A program made the translations under genes and the position numbers. Below are positions 1 to 8,135 of a stretch of DNA of 64,000 nucleotides, one piece after another. The DNA comes from CAZFER01 sp964517495 (lineage in GTDB: Bacteria > Hinthialibacterota > Hinthialibacteria > Hinthialibacterales > Hinthialibacteraceae): NCBI GenBank assembly GCA_964517495.1, contig CAZFER010000016.1, forward strand, positions 35,673 to 99,672. Direction: 5' to 3'. Position 1 is the stretch's first letter; each line of letters opens with the position of its first letter. A model generated the notes under the pieces. That model was given only the letters and a program-made list of their open reading frames with translations, searched no databases and was not told where the DNA came from.

Positions 1-1178
1 CAGTAAAACGCGCCAAACAATATACTGACAATGTTGAATTTTCCACCGAAGACGCCGCCCGTTCTGACAAGGATTACATCTGCGAAGTCATCGAAGCGGC
101 CATTGATGCAGGAGCAGCAACCATCAACGTGCCGGATACGGTCGGGTATTCCAACCCCTGGGAATTTTCGGCGTTGATCGAGTATATTTTTGAACATGTT
201 TCCAATATCAATAACGCCATTTTGAGCGTTCACTGCCATAATGATTTGGGATTGGCAGTAGCCAATTCGCTGGCCGCCATTCAAAAAGGGGCCAGGCAGA
301 TTGAATGCACCATTAATGGGATCGGTGAACGAGCGGGCAATTCCTCGCTGGAAGAAGTGGTGATGAATATCGAAACGCGCAAGGATTTCTTCCCCTTTCA
401 TACCGATATCCAAACCACTCAAATTTATCCCACCAGCCGTCTGTTGACACGATTCACCGGGATCGGCGTCCAACCCAACAAGGCGATTGTGGGCGCCAAC
501 GCCTTTGCCCATGAGGCGGGGATTCATCAGGATGGCGTATTGAAAGAACGCACCACCTACGAAATCATGTCACCCAAATCGGTAGGCTGGACCGGTAGTT
601 CCATGGTGTTGGGCAAACATTCAGGACGGCATGCCTTCACCACCCGGATTAAGGAACTGGGTTTTTCGTTGGAAGGCGAAGAATTGCAGCGCGCGTTCGA
701 AGCATTTAAAGAATTGGCGGATATGAAAAAGACCGTCTTTGACGAGGATTTGATCGCCATTGTCGATGAGCAATCACGAGCACAAGACTATGCCCGTTAT
801 GTTCTGGAGGATGTGTTTATCAGCATTGGCCAGGATAAAAAACCCAATGCCTCCCTGCGCATCCGCGCTGATGGAGAAACGTTGGAAGGCAGCAGCAGCG
901 GCGACGGCGCCTTGGACGCGGCCTTTTCGGTGATCAAGAAACTCACGGATATGGAGGATGCAGTGCTGGTCGATTATCATGTGGGCGCCATTACCCTGGG
1001 AACCGACGCTCAGGGTTCCGCCAATATTATTTTGCGGAAAAATGACCGCGAAGTGGTAGGCCGGGGAACCGATACTGACGTGATCCACGCCAGCATCAAA
1101 GCCTTTTTGAGCGCCATTAACCGATTGTATACCGACACCAACGCCCAGCGGGAAGCGGATACTCACCCTAATCCCTGA
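1..1178 (+). CDS. leuA: 2-isopropylmalate synthase, C-terminal part (5' end outside window)
   Basis: First committed step of leucine biosynthesis: condenses acetyl-CoA with 2-oxoisovalerate. The frame is open from base 3, so the start lies left of the window; about 391 residues are present. The start of the visible part carries the late TIM-barrel signature (VEFSTEDAARSD, then INVPDTVGY). The metal-binding HCHND motif and the GIGERAGN segment follow. HEAGIHQDGV begins the linker to the C-terminal LeuA regulatory dimer domain, which is complete (ending ...TDTNAQREADTHPNP). The GTG at 129 is internal, not the start. An intrinsic terminator lies about 30 bases after the stop. Seen: motifs and open frame. 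Known: LeuA is about 510 residues, so roughly 120 are missing. No other leucine gene is visible. Confidence 0.95.
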   Translation, partial: VKRAKQYTDNVEFSTEDAARSDKDYICEVIEAAIDAGAATINVPDTVGYSNPWEFSALIEYIFEHVSNINNAILSVHCHNDLGLAVANSLAAIQKGARQIECTINGIGERAGNSSLEEVVMNIETRKDFFPFHTDIQTTQIYPTSRLLTRFTGIGVQPNKAIVGANAFAHEAGIHQDGVLKERTTYEIMSPKSVGWTGSSMVLGKHSGRHAFTTRIKELGFSLEGEELQRAFEAFKELADMKKTVFDEDLIAIVDEQSRAQDYARYVLEDVFISIGQDKKPNASLRIRADGETLEGSSSGDGALDAAFSVIKKLTDMEDAVLVDYHVGAITLGTDAQGSANIILRKNDREVVGRGTDTDVIHASIKAFLSAINRLYTDTNAQREADTHPNP

Positions 1179-1205
1179 GTGTATTCATAAATCTGGAAAT
1201 GTAAT

Positions 1206-1240
1206 AAAAGAGCCGCTCGAAATCGAGCGGCTTTTGTTTT
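1206..1240 (+). terminator. Intrinsic terminator of leuA
   Basis: A 10-bp perfect inverted repeat (AGCCGCTCGA at 1211-1220 against TCGAGCGGCT at 1223-1232) is followed by CTTTTGTTTT. It sits about 30 bases downstream of the leuA stop. Confidence 0.9.
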
Positions 1241-1368
1241 AAACTTGGATTGAATTTATCCACGAATTTCTGCGATTACCTTATACCCAGAATTGTGACG
1301 AAAAACTAATATCACCATTATTTTACATCACATTTTATCTTATACACATAGCTAGTTGGAACAAAACT

Positions 1369-1434
1369 TCAGACGGGAGATTCCACCCATATCCATTTAA
1401 TAGCTACACTGGCATCAATAACATAAAGGCTCAT
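1369..1434 (-). pseudogene. Remnant of a PIN-domain (VapC-type) toxin
   Basis: On the minus strand an ATG at 1434 overlaps the stop of the upstream antitoxin-like gene as ATGA. It reads MSLYVIDASVAIKW and then a few more residues before TGA at 1369-1371, 21 codons in all. VIDASVAIKW is the typical first beta-strand of a PIN nuclease, including the first catalytic Asp. Full PIN toxins are about 130-140 residues. No continuation is recognisable in the other minus-strand frames down to the leuA terminator. I infer that the toxin was lost by nonsense mutation and deletion, leaving a decayed toxin-antitoxin pair. Such a short match could be chance, but the start overlap and position argue against that. 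Confidence 0.6.
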
Positions 1435-1721
1435 CGACTATCCCGGTCTTCTCGAATTAAATCGGCGCTATTGGTCTTTTGCGGTCCTACCTCTTTTCTA
1501 AACTCAGCGGCCTTTTGCAGAAATTCTTCCAGACTCAATTTCTGATTCTGAAACGATTTTGAATAATGAAAATCTCCTTCCGATCCATCCAAGGATTCTA
1601 ATACGTATTTATTGATTGTTGTGTCATCAAAATAATTCTCATCGTAGAAAAAATTAACAATTTTTGAAATTTCTTCCGGTGGAAGAGACTTAATTTGTTG
1701 AATAATATCCTGGGCGTTCAT
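1431..1721 (-). CDS. Small antitoxin-like protein (orphan)
   Basis: A 96-residue, mostly helical, acidic and Lys-rich protein beginning MNAQDIIQQIKSLPPEEISK. That opening resembles the first helix of small antitoxins found beside PIN toxins. No DNA-binding fold is evident by eye. Its stop overlaps (ATGA) the start of the PIN remnant at 1369-1434, the usual arrangement of a VapBC-like operon with the antitoxin first. A TGGAGACATTCC segment lies just upstream of the ATG and can serve as ribosome binding site. The role as antitoxin is inferred from the neighbour and the size. With the toxin gone the gene may be a relic or may act in trans. Confidence 0.55.
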   Translation of the reverse strand: MNAQDIIQQIKSLPPEEISKIVNFFYDENYFDDTTINKYVLESLDGSEGDFHYSKSFQNQKLSLEEFLQKAAEFRKEVGPQKTNSADLIREDRDSR

Positions 1722-1772
1722 GGAATGTCTCCATTTTTATCGATTATTTATTCTCAGGATATAAATAATTCA

Positions 1773-4178
1773 TTATAATATATTCTTCCCATCCACCCTG
1801 CTGGGGGCTTTCAGGTCGAAGTAATTCAGCACCGTCGGGGCGAAATCGAAGATGGAGGGGTTATCGGTGTTGATTTTGCGGTTGCAGAAAAAGATGCCGG
1901 GGACGTGTTTGGGATCAAAGCTGCAGTGACAGCCCGACCATTTTTCCATGTTGGGTTCCAGAACGGTGGGTGAAATCCCGCCCAGGCAGGTTTGCCAGGA
2001 TACTCGGTAGTGTTCACTGAAACATACTTGAAGATCGGGCGCGTCATGGTCATCATCGGCATAGCGGCCAGTCCAGATATCACCGCGTTTGCCCACGAAA
2101 GAGACAACCTGCGCCCCTTCCATGCCTTCCCGGTCATCGTTAAGAGCGTTCAATTTCGTACAAATCTCGTCACAAAGAGCGTTATAGTCCTTTTTCTCAA
2201 CAATGCCCAAGGGTTCACGCCCCTTCAGGTTAATGTATATCTGTCCCAAGCCAAGGGCATAGGCTTTGGTTTTTGACCAATCGACGTAAGAGAAGTAACT
2301 GTTGACATTCTTTTTCAGCAGATCATCCAGTTTCATCTCGCTATCCATCAAGGGATTGCCTTGCAGTGCCATATACCCGTTATCCACCAGCCACTTATTG
2401 ATATTGACCTGGTGACGCCATGACTGAAAACCGTGGTCCGACATGACCACCAATACGGTATCCGGATCATTCTCTATCTCTTTCATCATGCGCCCCACAA
2501 TTTCGTCCATACGCAGGAATACTTTTTTGATCTCGTCCTTATATTTCGCTGCATTTTCAACCTTGTGCATGGGGTGTTTTTCATCCATATGATGGATAAA
2601 CATATGGCTGACACGGTCTGTTTCTGAAAACACCGATATAAACACATTGCTGTTTGATTTGTTCCAGGTGGCGAAGGTCTTCTCTTCCCGCTTTTTCATC
2701 AGGTCAAGCAGATCATCCATGAAACCTTCTTCAGAAAGATGGCCATCCTTCAAGCCATGCGTTTCTGCGGCCCAGCCGCGGGTTTTAAATAGCCCATCGG
2801 TCCATTCAACCAGATCTTTGGAAAACGATTTGGGGTGAGAGATGGGAACCGGTGGATTGGTGGGATCGATATCAGGCGAACTCATAAAGATACTGATCTT
2901 ACCATTGGACAGTTCCTGAGGATAAAACCGGCAGATACCATGCACAGCAATAAACTTGGTTACCGGGAATTCAAGGCGGAACCAGTCGCTCCACTTCTTT
3001 AATTTGGTCTGCTGTACCTGGCCACGGAGGCGAATTTCGACAGTTTCATCATCGATTACTTTGAATGCGACTTTGTTAAAGATGGTCTTCTTTATTTCTT
3101 CAATTTTGTCATCCAGATCATTCAATTCTTTCGACAATTCCGCCATGTGGGTTCGTGCCACACTGGCGCGCACACCTTCCTCCTTAACGAAGGGGATATC
3201 CTTCTCGATCGATTCCTGCAAGGCGTTTAGCCTTTTGGAAGTCTCTTCGGATCGTAAGTAAGAAAACAACGCCAGACTCTGAACGATTTGTGTGCCTACG
3301 ATTTTCTTCAGGTTATACTTTTCTTCTTCGGTTACATGTTCGCGGCGAATCCGGTTTAAATGGGCTTGCCATTCACACCAGGTTAACCTTTTTTCCAGAA
3401 TTTTCTTTTCAAGCGATCGGATTTCCTGATCAATAATGGGATCATAGGGGCCAAAGACATGGCCTTCCAACAGTTCCACATCCTTTTCATTTTGTTTTAG
3501 TTCAACAATTTTTCCACCAAAAGTGGTCTCTGTAGGTTCAAAGTCAGGGCCGTAAAGGAAATGATGAAAAGTGGCCTGCACACCGCGGCAGTCGGGAACC
3601 CCCAATCCGGAAAGCGTATACCCATAGTTCATCTTGGGCGGGGGGAAAGTGGTAGGAACTTCGAGCATGGATGTTTCAATACCATGTTTACTCAAAACAT
3701 CCCAAAAAGCCGTTCCACCACGGAGGCTTACCGCTTTGGGCATTTTGATGGGGATTCCACCAAAAATAAACTTGGGGAATTCACGCCCCACGAATGATTC
3801 TTCAGTGGGGATATACGATCCAACAGGACGGCGTAAAAAGTCATAGACGCCATGCTCGCCTGGATTGGCGCCCACTGCAAAGCTTGCCCATGCCACCGGT
3901 GATTCTGGAGGCGTTGAGGAACGCAAACGTGAATAAGTTCCTTGATCTGCCAAGCGGCGCAGGTTGGGAAGTTCATCCCACCATTGTTCCACAAACCGGG
4001 GATCAGCACCGTCAAACCCAAGGATGATGAATTTCTTTTTCGTTTCTTTGCGGGGAGGTTTTCGATAGAAATAGATATAACCCGCGATAATAACAACCAA
4101 TAAGAAAAGAAACACACGCCGACTAAACCGGCGGTTTTTTTTAAATTGATCGGATGATTTTATTTTTATATTTTCCAT
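1773..4178 (-). CDS. Membrane-anchored alkaline-phosphatase-superfamily phosphodiesterase-like protein
   Basis: 801 residues. A basic N-terminus and one membrane segment (about residues 19-38) leave the rest outside the cytoplasm. The catalytic domain follows the type I phosphodiesterase/nucleotide pyrophosphatase pattern. It has the metal-binding Asp in ILGFDGADP (about residue 55), a candidate Ser nucleophile in ESPVAWASF, then GANPGEHGVYDF, and the second metal cluster in MSDHGFQSW (about residue 580). The end (FAPTVLNYF.L, then DGK) is the usual C-terminus of this superfamily. Between about residues 230 and 400 there is a charged, probably coiled-coil insertion that common members lack. 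Natural substrate unknown; a phosphoester or phospholipid head group is possible. It is separated from the sirtuin operon by a repeat-bearing gap, so it is probably its own transcript. Confidence 0.8.
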   Translation of the reverse strand: MENIKIKSSDQFKKNRRFSRRVFLFLLVVIIAGYIYFYRKPPRKETKKKFIILGFDGADPRFVEQWWDELPNLRRLADQGTYSRLRSSTPPESPVAWASFAVGANPGEHGVYDFLRRPVGSYIPTEESFVGREFPKFIFGGIPIKMPKAVSLRGGTAFWDVLSKHGIETSMLEVPTTFPPPKMNYGYTLSGLGVPDCRGVQATFHHFLYGPDFEPTETTFGGKIVELKQNEKDVELLEGHVFGPYDPIIDQEIRSLEKKILEKRLTWCEWQAHLNRIRREHVTEEEKYNLKKIVGTQIVQSLALFSYLRSEETSKRLNALQESIEKDIPFVKEEGVRASVARTHMAELSKELNDLDDKIEEIKKTIFNKVAFKVIDDETVEIRLRGQVQQTKLKKWSDWFRLEFPVTKFIAVHGICRFYPQELSNGKISIFMSSPDIDPTNPPVPISHPKSFSKDLVEWTDGLFKTRGWAAETHGLKDGHLSEEGFMDDLLDLMKKREEKTFATWNKSNSNVFISVFSETDRVSHMFIHHMDEKHPMHKVENAAKYKDEIKKVFLRMDEIVGRMMKEIENDPDTVLVVMSDHGFQSWRHQVNINKWLVDNGYMALQGNPLMDSEMKLDDLLKKNVNSYFSYVDWSKTKAYALGLGQIYINLKGREPLGIVEKKDYNALCDEICTKLNALNDDREGMEGAQVVSFVGKRGDIWTGRYADDDHDAPDLQVCFSEHYRVSWQTCLGGISPTVLEPNMEKWSGCHCSFDPKHVPGIFFCNRKINTDNPSIFDFAPTVLNYFDLKAPSRVDGKNIL

Positions 4179-4302
4179 GATCTCCTTGTACCTATGGTTA
4201 ATGTGACATTTCTATTGTATCTCGAACAGCTTTAGGGTTTTCATTTTTTAAATTGTTTCCACGATTGTATCAAAAATGGGTTGAAACAATGATCAATCTT
4301 TT

Positions 4303-4364
4303 TGTAGGGGCAAACCTATGTGTTTGCCCTATGCTTAGGGTTGACACAAAGGTCAACCCCTACA
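4303..4364. repeat. Palindromic intergenic element, TGTAGGGG...CCCCTACA
   Basis: Outer arms TGTAGGGG and CCCCTACA enclose two smaller hairpins: GGGCAAAC against GTTTGCCC, and AGGGTTGAC against GTCAACCC. A related half-element (GGGGTTGAC...GTCAACCC) lies at 50204-50230, so this is a dispersed family. The rest of the 342-base gap 4179-4520 is AT-rich and holds nothing else that I recognise. Confidence 0.65.
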
Positions 4365-4520
4365 TTCTGTAAGAAAAATTCTGCATACTTGCCTTAATCT
4401 CATGATGATGGTGTTAAATGCCTAAATCCAGTCAAACTAAAAGGTTACTTAAAGCATACCGTTCAAACATCCATAATCAAAATTTATGCTCTTGATTACA
4501 GGTTATAGTGGGGAAAAGGT

Positions 4521-5258
4521 TTATGTCTTCGGAATTATATGAGGTAGCGTCTCGCCGGCTTTGCCATGCAAGTGAATATCTGCCATTGATGAAAATCCTG
4601 TTTCCCCCAAATTTACTTCGATTATCTTGCCTTTCGCACCCCGGGCGCGGTTAGCCCAATCGGCAATATAACCAAAACTGGCTTCCGTGCCGACCACGAT
4701 AACAACATCAACCTCACCTTCACCCAAAAATTGCTCGGTTTGATTAACAGATGTTTTATCGATCATCTCACCAAACCAGACAACATTAGGCCGTAATAGG
4801 CCATTGCAGGTTTTGCATCGGGGAGGTATCTCAGGAAGCGGGGTACGACGATCTTCACTGACGGTCCCTTCGACTGTGCAGCGAACTTTCCATATACTAC
4901 CATGAATATGGGAAAGATTCAATGATCCGGCTTGTTCATGAAGGTCGTCCACGTTTTGTGTTAACAAGAAGAACCGATCTTTCGCATTTTCCAAAGCTGC
5001 CAGGGCAATATGCCCCGGATTTGGTTTGCAATCCTTTAGGGTTGTTCTTCGCTCATCATACCATTTCCAGACATATTCAGGATCAGCGGCGAAGGCTTCT
5101 GGGGTGGCGACTTTATACGGATCAACTTTTTTCCATAGTCCTCCCGTATCACGAAAGGTTGGAACGCCACTTTCTGCCGATACACCGGCACCGGTTAACA
5201 CAAAAATACTCTCAGCCTGCTCAACAATTTTCCGAGCTTCATTCAAAGCCAAAGCCAT
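4521..5258 (-). CDS. cobB: NAD-dependent protein deacylase, SIRT5-like sirtuin
   Basis: 245 residues, full length for a bacterial sirtuin. It has the NAD-binding GAGVSAESGVPTFRD, the TQNVDDLHEQAG loop, and the catalytic His in HIHGS. WYDERR supplies the Tyr-x-x-Arg pair that in class III sirtuins (SIRT5, CobB) recognises succinyl or malonyl lysine, so desuccinylase/demalonylase activity is likely as well as deacetylation. Odd point: the structural zinc site normally has two Cys pairs, but here the first pair reads RCTVEG with only one Cys, while the second (CKTC) is intact. The gene follows the kinase/DUF92 fusion by 10 bases and is probably co-transcribed with it. Family call is secure; substrate is inferred. 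Confidence 0.9.
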   Translation of the reverse strand: MALALNEARKIVEQAESIFVLTGAGVSAESGVPTFRDTGGLWKKVDPYKVATPEAFAADPEYVWKWYDERRTTLKDCKPNPGHIALAALENAKDRFFLLTQNVDDLHEQAGSLNLSHIHGSIWKVRCTVEGTVSEDRRTPLPEIPPRCKTCNGLLRPNVVWFGEMIDKTSVNQTEQFLGEGEVDVVIVVGTEASFGYIADWANRARGAKGKIIEVNLGETGFSSMADIHLHGKAGETLPHIIPKT

Positions 5259-5268
5259 ACATTACTCC

Positions 5269-6594
5269 TTAAAGCAAAATCCGTGTTATACATGCGACGA
5301 TAACGGCCATCGAACCTCCAATCAGGGTATTGAGGAAATTCATCCATTCATTATCGACTTCTTCACCCTCTTCGGTCCAATAAGCCGAAATGTACGATTC
5401 AGCATAAAAACCAATCCAACCCCCAATGACAACAGCGGGTATGGAATGAAAAGGAATGGTGGTCAAGCAAAAAGAGATCAAGGCAAATAGCAGGCACGCC
5501 CCCATTCCACACAGGGTTCCTTCAATGGATATCGCCCCTACCGTACCGGGTGGCACAAGCCGAAAGGTTGAGGCTAAAAAGGGGCTGCGGCCATAGACTT
5601 GTCCTAATTCACTTGATGTGGTATCGGCCAAGGCCGTTGCCAAGGCGGCACAATAAAAGATGCTCAACAATAGATCGAGGCCATCCGTCGCCCCGATCAA
5701 CACAGCCGCCAATAAGGCCAAAATACAATTGGCAATGGCATGTTTTGCGCCCCGGCGCCCTTCTTCTTCCTGGGCGATGCCAAGCGTATCTTTTTCGTAA
5801 TAGCCAATCCGGGTGGCCAATGAACCAAGCACAAAAAAGACAATCAGCAGGATATACAAATCTAACCCCATCGCCAATACCGCCGTTCCAATCAGTGTTC
5901 CCCCCAACGCGCCTGAAGTGGAAACCATCCCAGCCCACCACGCCAGGCCAGCCACGATTAGATTGATCAACAGTGCCAATCCCCACCAACCGGCCGTTTG
6001 TGTGGTTGTTGAAAGAGATAGGTCAATCTGAGATGTGATGCTAAGAAAAACAGCAGCCACTAATGCGACGACCACATTATCATCCCACGTCAGTGGCAGC
6101 GTTTCAAAAAAGGCTGCCATCGCTGAAGCACATATGGCCATCATGGCGATATGAAGATACGTGGGAACCGGCCCAATCCAACTCATCACAATAAACGAAC
6201 CCAAACTGCCAAAAATCCAAAAAGCAAGTGTACCCCCAAATGACTTTTTAGGATTCCAGGGAAGCCGGAATATAGGCCATTTTGAACCGATAATGTTAGA
6301 AAATCCATCTCCTAAAGCAAGGATGGCCCATGCACCCCCCGCCAACATCAGGTTATCCGGGAATATAATTATCAATAAGCTGACCATCAACGGATAGGCA
6401 GCGATTCCCTGCAATAAATGCTCACGTTCTCGAAAAAAAGAAGGGGCATATTTAGGGAGTAAAAGAATATTATGGATAAAAGCCGTGAAGGCCAATAAAA
6501 AAGCCCATGAGGCGGTTAAATATTTCAATAAAAATGCGAATAAAACGCATAATATATGCAGCCACTGGCGTTTTCGTTCTGCGGAGGGGGTCAT
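5269..6594 (-). CDS. Fused CTP-dependent polyprenol/phytol kinase-like and DUF92 membrane protein
   Basis: 441 residues, almost entirely membrane segments. The N-terminal half (to about residue 210) looks like the dolichol/phytol kinase (SEC59, VTE5) family, with the signature LALGDGFSNIIG followed by KKSFGGTLAFW, the presumed CTP-binding loop. The C-terminal half is DUF92, the family of plant and cyanobacterial VTE6 (phytyl-phosphate kinase), shown by TSGALGGTLIG, the loop EEEGRRGAKHA, and ATALADTTSSELGQVYG with VPPGTVGAISIEGT. In phototrophs VTE5 and VTE6 act in sequence to turn phytol into phytyl diphosphate. A single chain carrying both would make a two-step isoprenoid-alcohol salvage kinase. 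This organism shows no sign of phototrophy, so the alcohol may be another polyprenol. Upstream of the sirtuin, 10 bases apart. Confidence 0.8.
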   Translation of the reverse strand: MTPSAERKRQWLHILCVLFAFLLKYLTASWAFLLAFTAFIHNILLLPKYAPSFFREREHLLQGIAAYPLMVSLLIIIFPDNLMLAGGAWAILALGDGFSNIIGSKWPIFRLPWNPKKSFGGTLAFWIFGSLGSFIVMSWIGPVPTYLHIAMMAICASAMAAFFETLPLTWDDNVVVALVAAVFLSITSQIDLSLSTTTQTAGWWGLALLINLIVAGLAWWAGMVSTSGALGGTLIGTAVLAMGLDLYILLIVFFVLGSLATRIGYYEKDTLGIAQEEEGRRGAKHAIANCILALLAAVLIGATDGLDLLLSIFYCAALATALADTTSSELGQVYGRSPFLASTFRLVPPGTVGAISIEGTLCGMGACLLFALISFCLTTIPFHSIPAVVIGGWIGFYAESYISAYWTEEGEEVDNEWMNFLNTLIGGSMAVIVACITRILL

Positions 6595-6776
6595 TTTTGG
6601 TTGAGTGCCTCTCTCTCTAAAATATATGTATCTAATGACGGTTGTATCTGATAATGGGCTTTAAATGTTTCATATTCCTTGACTCATTCAGGCGAATTGG
6701 AATTCCCTTCGCTGGCACGAATGAAAAAATTTTTAGGTGTGGCATCACTTGAGATAAATTTCCCCACAATCACTGA

Positions 6777-7109
6777 CTAACCCTGTGCTTCCAGGCATAA
6801 CGACCGAGCCATGCCAGTCAGCATTTCTACAAAGCGCAGGGTAAACAATCCATGCTTTTTCAACGGATAAAAAGGGATGCTTTCCAATTGATCCGCCAAT
6901 TCATGTTGGCAACAGGGTGCGGCTGCAATATGCCTGGCCCGCTGAACGATTCCACACGCCAAGGCTTCATCGGTTGCAGTATCGCAAGCGTGTAAACTGA
7001 TCAGTAAATCAATAGCCCTTGGAAATTCCGCTTCCAAAATTGAAGCGCATTGGAAATTCATCGAACCCAACGTTAATGTATCAGTTTTATCCAGACAATC
7101 TTCGATCAA
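6777..7109 (-). pseudogene. C-terminal fragment of a SAM-dependent methyltransferase (GSTCD/METTL25-like)
   Basis: 110 residues from a weak TTG. They carry SLHACDTATDEALACGI and APCCQHELADQL, the conserved central and C-terminal signature of a class I methyltransferase family whose members are usually several hundred residues. The frame can be followed upstream past the TTG into FVGIDTSTKLIEDC, which looks like the strand after the SAM-binding loop, before it runs into the 3' end of pcm. The Gly-rich SAM motif and the whole N-terminal part are absent, and no ribosome binding site precedes the TTG. I read it as a 5'-deleted gene whose breakpoint coincides with the end of pcm. Translation by read-through from pcm is possible but would be out of frame. 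Confidence 0.65.
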
Positions 7110-7155
7110 TTTTGTTGAAGTATCAATACCAACAAAAGAGGCTTTAAAGTGAACC

Positions 7156-7824
7156 CTATTGATCCTCGTTCCAATCGGTTTGGGTTAAATCACGTTGTTT
7201 CGAGATTAAAGGTACAAACACGCATGGGATCATGCTTTCAGTGCGGTATTCACCGTTCTTTTTTCGAATACGGCTTAATGTTTGCATTTCAGAATCACCA
7301 ATCGGGATTAACAACATCCCATTTTCAGCCAGTTGATTGGTGAGGGATGAAGGAACACGCCGAGTTGCTGCTGTAACTATAATTTTATCAAAGGGGGCTT
7401 TCTCTTCCCAGCCTTCCAATCCATCACCCACCTTAAATTGAACGTTTTCACGGCCTAAGTGCTGAAGAGTACGTTGAGCATTAATGCTAAGTGAATAATG
7501 GCGCTCAATGGTATACACTTCCTTACATAAAAACGATAGAATAGCCGCTTGATAACCTGAACCGGTCCCAATTTCCAAAATCCGGTCAGTGGACCGGCAT
7601 TCCAGGCTTTGTGTCATATAGGCGACCATATAAGGTTGAGAAATGGTGGCTCTATCTTCAGGCAAAGTAAGAGGTTTATCCTCATAGGCCTGATTAACAA
7701 GGTCTTCAGGAACAAATAGATGGCGCGGAACTCGTTGAAATACATCCAGAATACGATGATCTTTAATCCCTCGCGATATAAACTGATCTTGCAGCATTTT
7801 TAAAAGCGATTGTTCGTAGTCCAT
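7156..7824 (-). CDS. pcm: Protein-L-isoaspartate O-methyltransferase
   Basis: Methylates isoaspartyl residues in aged proteins so that they can revert to aspartate; cytosolic and SAM-dependent. The 222-residue protein has the family N-terminus (PRHLFVPEDLVNQAYED), the substrate-loop segment TISQPYMVAYMTQSL, SAM motif I in ILEIGTGSGYQAAIL, and FDKIIVTAATRRVP as motif II. The length matches the family. It ends at TAG 7156, about 45 bases before the methyltransferase fragment on the same strand. Transcription starts in the AT-rich gap at 7825-8135, back to back with the GT87 gene. Confidence 0.95.
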   Translation of the reverse strand: MDYEQSLLKMLQDQFISRGIKDHRILDVFQRVPRHLFVPEDLVNQAYEDKPLTLPEDRATISQPYMVAYMTQSLECRSTDRILEIGTGSGYQAAILSFLCKEVYTIERHYSLSINAQRTLQHLGRENVQFKVGDGLEGWEEKAPFDKIIVTAATRRVPSSLTNQLAENGMLLIPIGDSEMQTLSRIRKKNGEYRTESMIPCVFVPLISKQRDLTQTDWNEDQ

Positions 7825-8135
7825 CGGGCATCCTTATTGATAGGTAGAATCATGTCATGAATATATTCAATTCATTATAAATGCAATGATTTTGATTCGT
7901 TTTTAACAATTTATTCCAAATAAACTTGAATGGTGATCGTTATACAAACATCATGAGGAGTTAAGATTTAAAATGTGTAAACCATATGGAATATTAATGG
8001 TTAACCTTCCAAAAACATTTAAAATCCCCTTAAAATTCTAGTTTAAAAGGTGTTTCAAAAAAAGTCATTAATATTTGAATGGATGTACATTCCAAACCTG
8101 CTTGATCCAGGCAAATAAAAATATCACGTATTTGT
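7825..8135. other. AT-rich divergent intergenic region
   Basis: 311 bases between the divergent pcm and GT87 genes. Very AT-rich and presumably carrying both promoters. I see no clear -35/-10 pair, hairpin, RNA gene or small ORF worth naming. The GT87 start has no obvious Shine-Dalgarno sequence. Confidence 0.5.

Noticed and set aside
5550..5989. ORFs opposite the DUF92 gene
   Set aside because: Overlap the fusion kinase completely and show only low-complexity composition without family motifs.
6777..7109. A separate 110-residue methyltransferase gene
   Set aside because: The start is a TTG without ribosome binding site, the SAM loop is missing and the frame runs back to the pcm stop, so it is a fragment.
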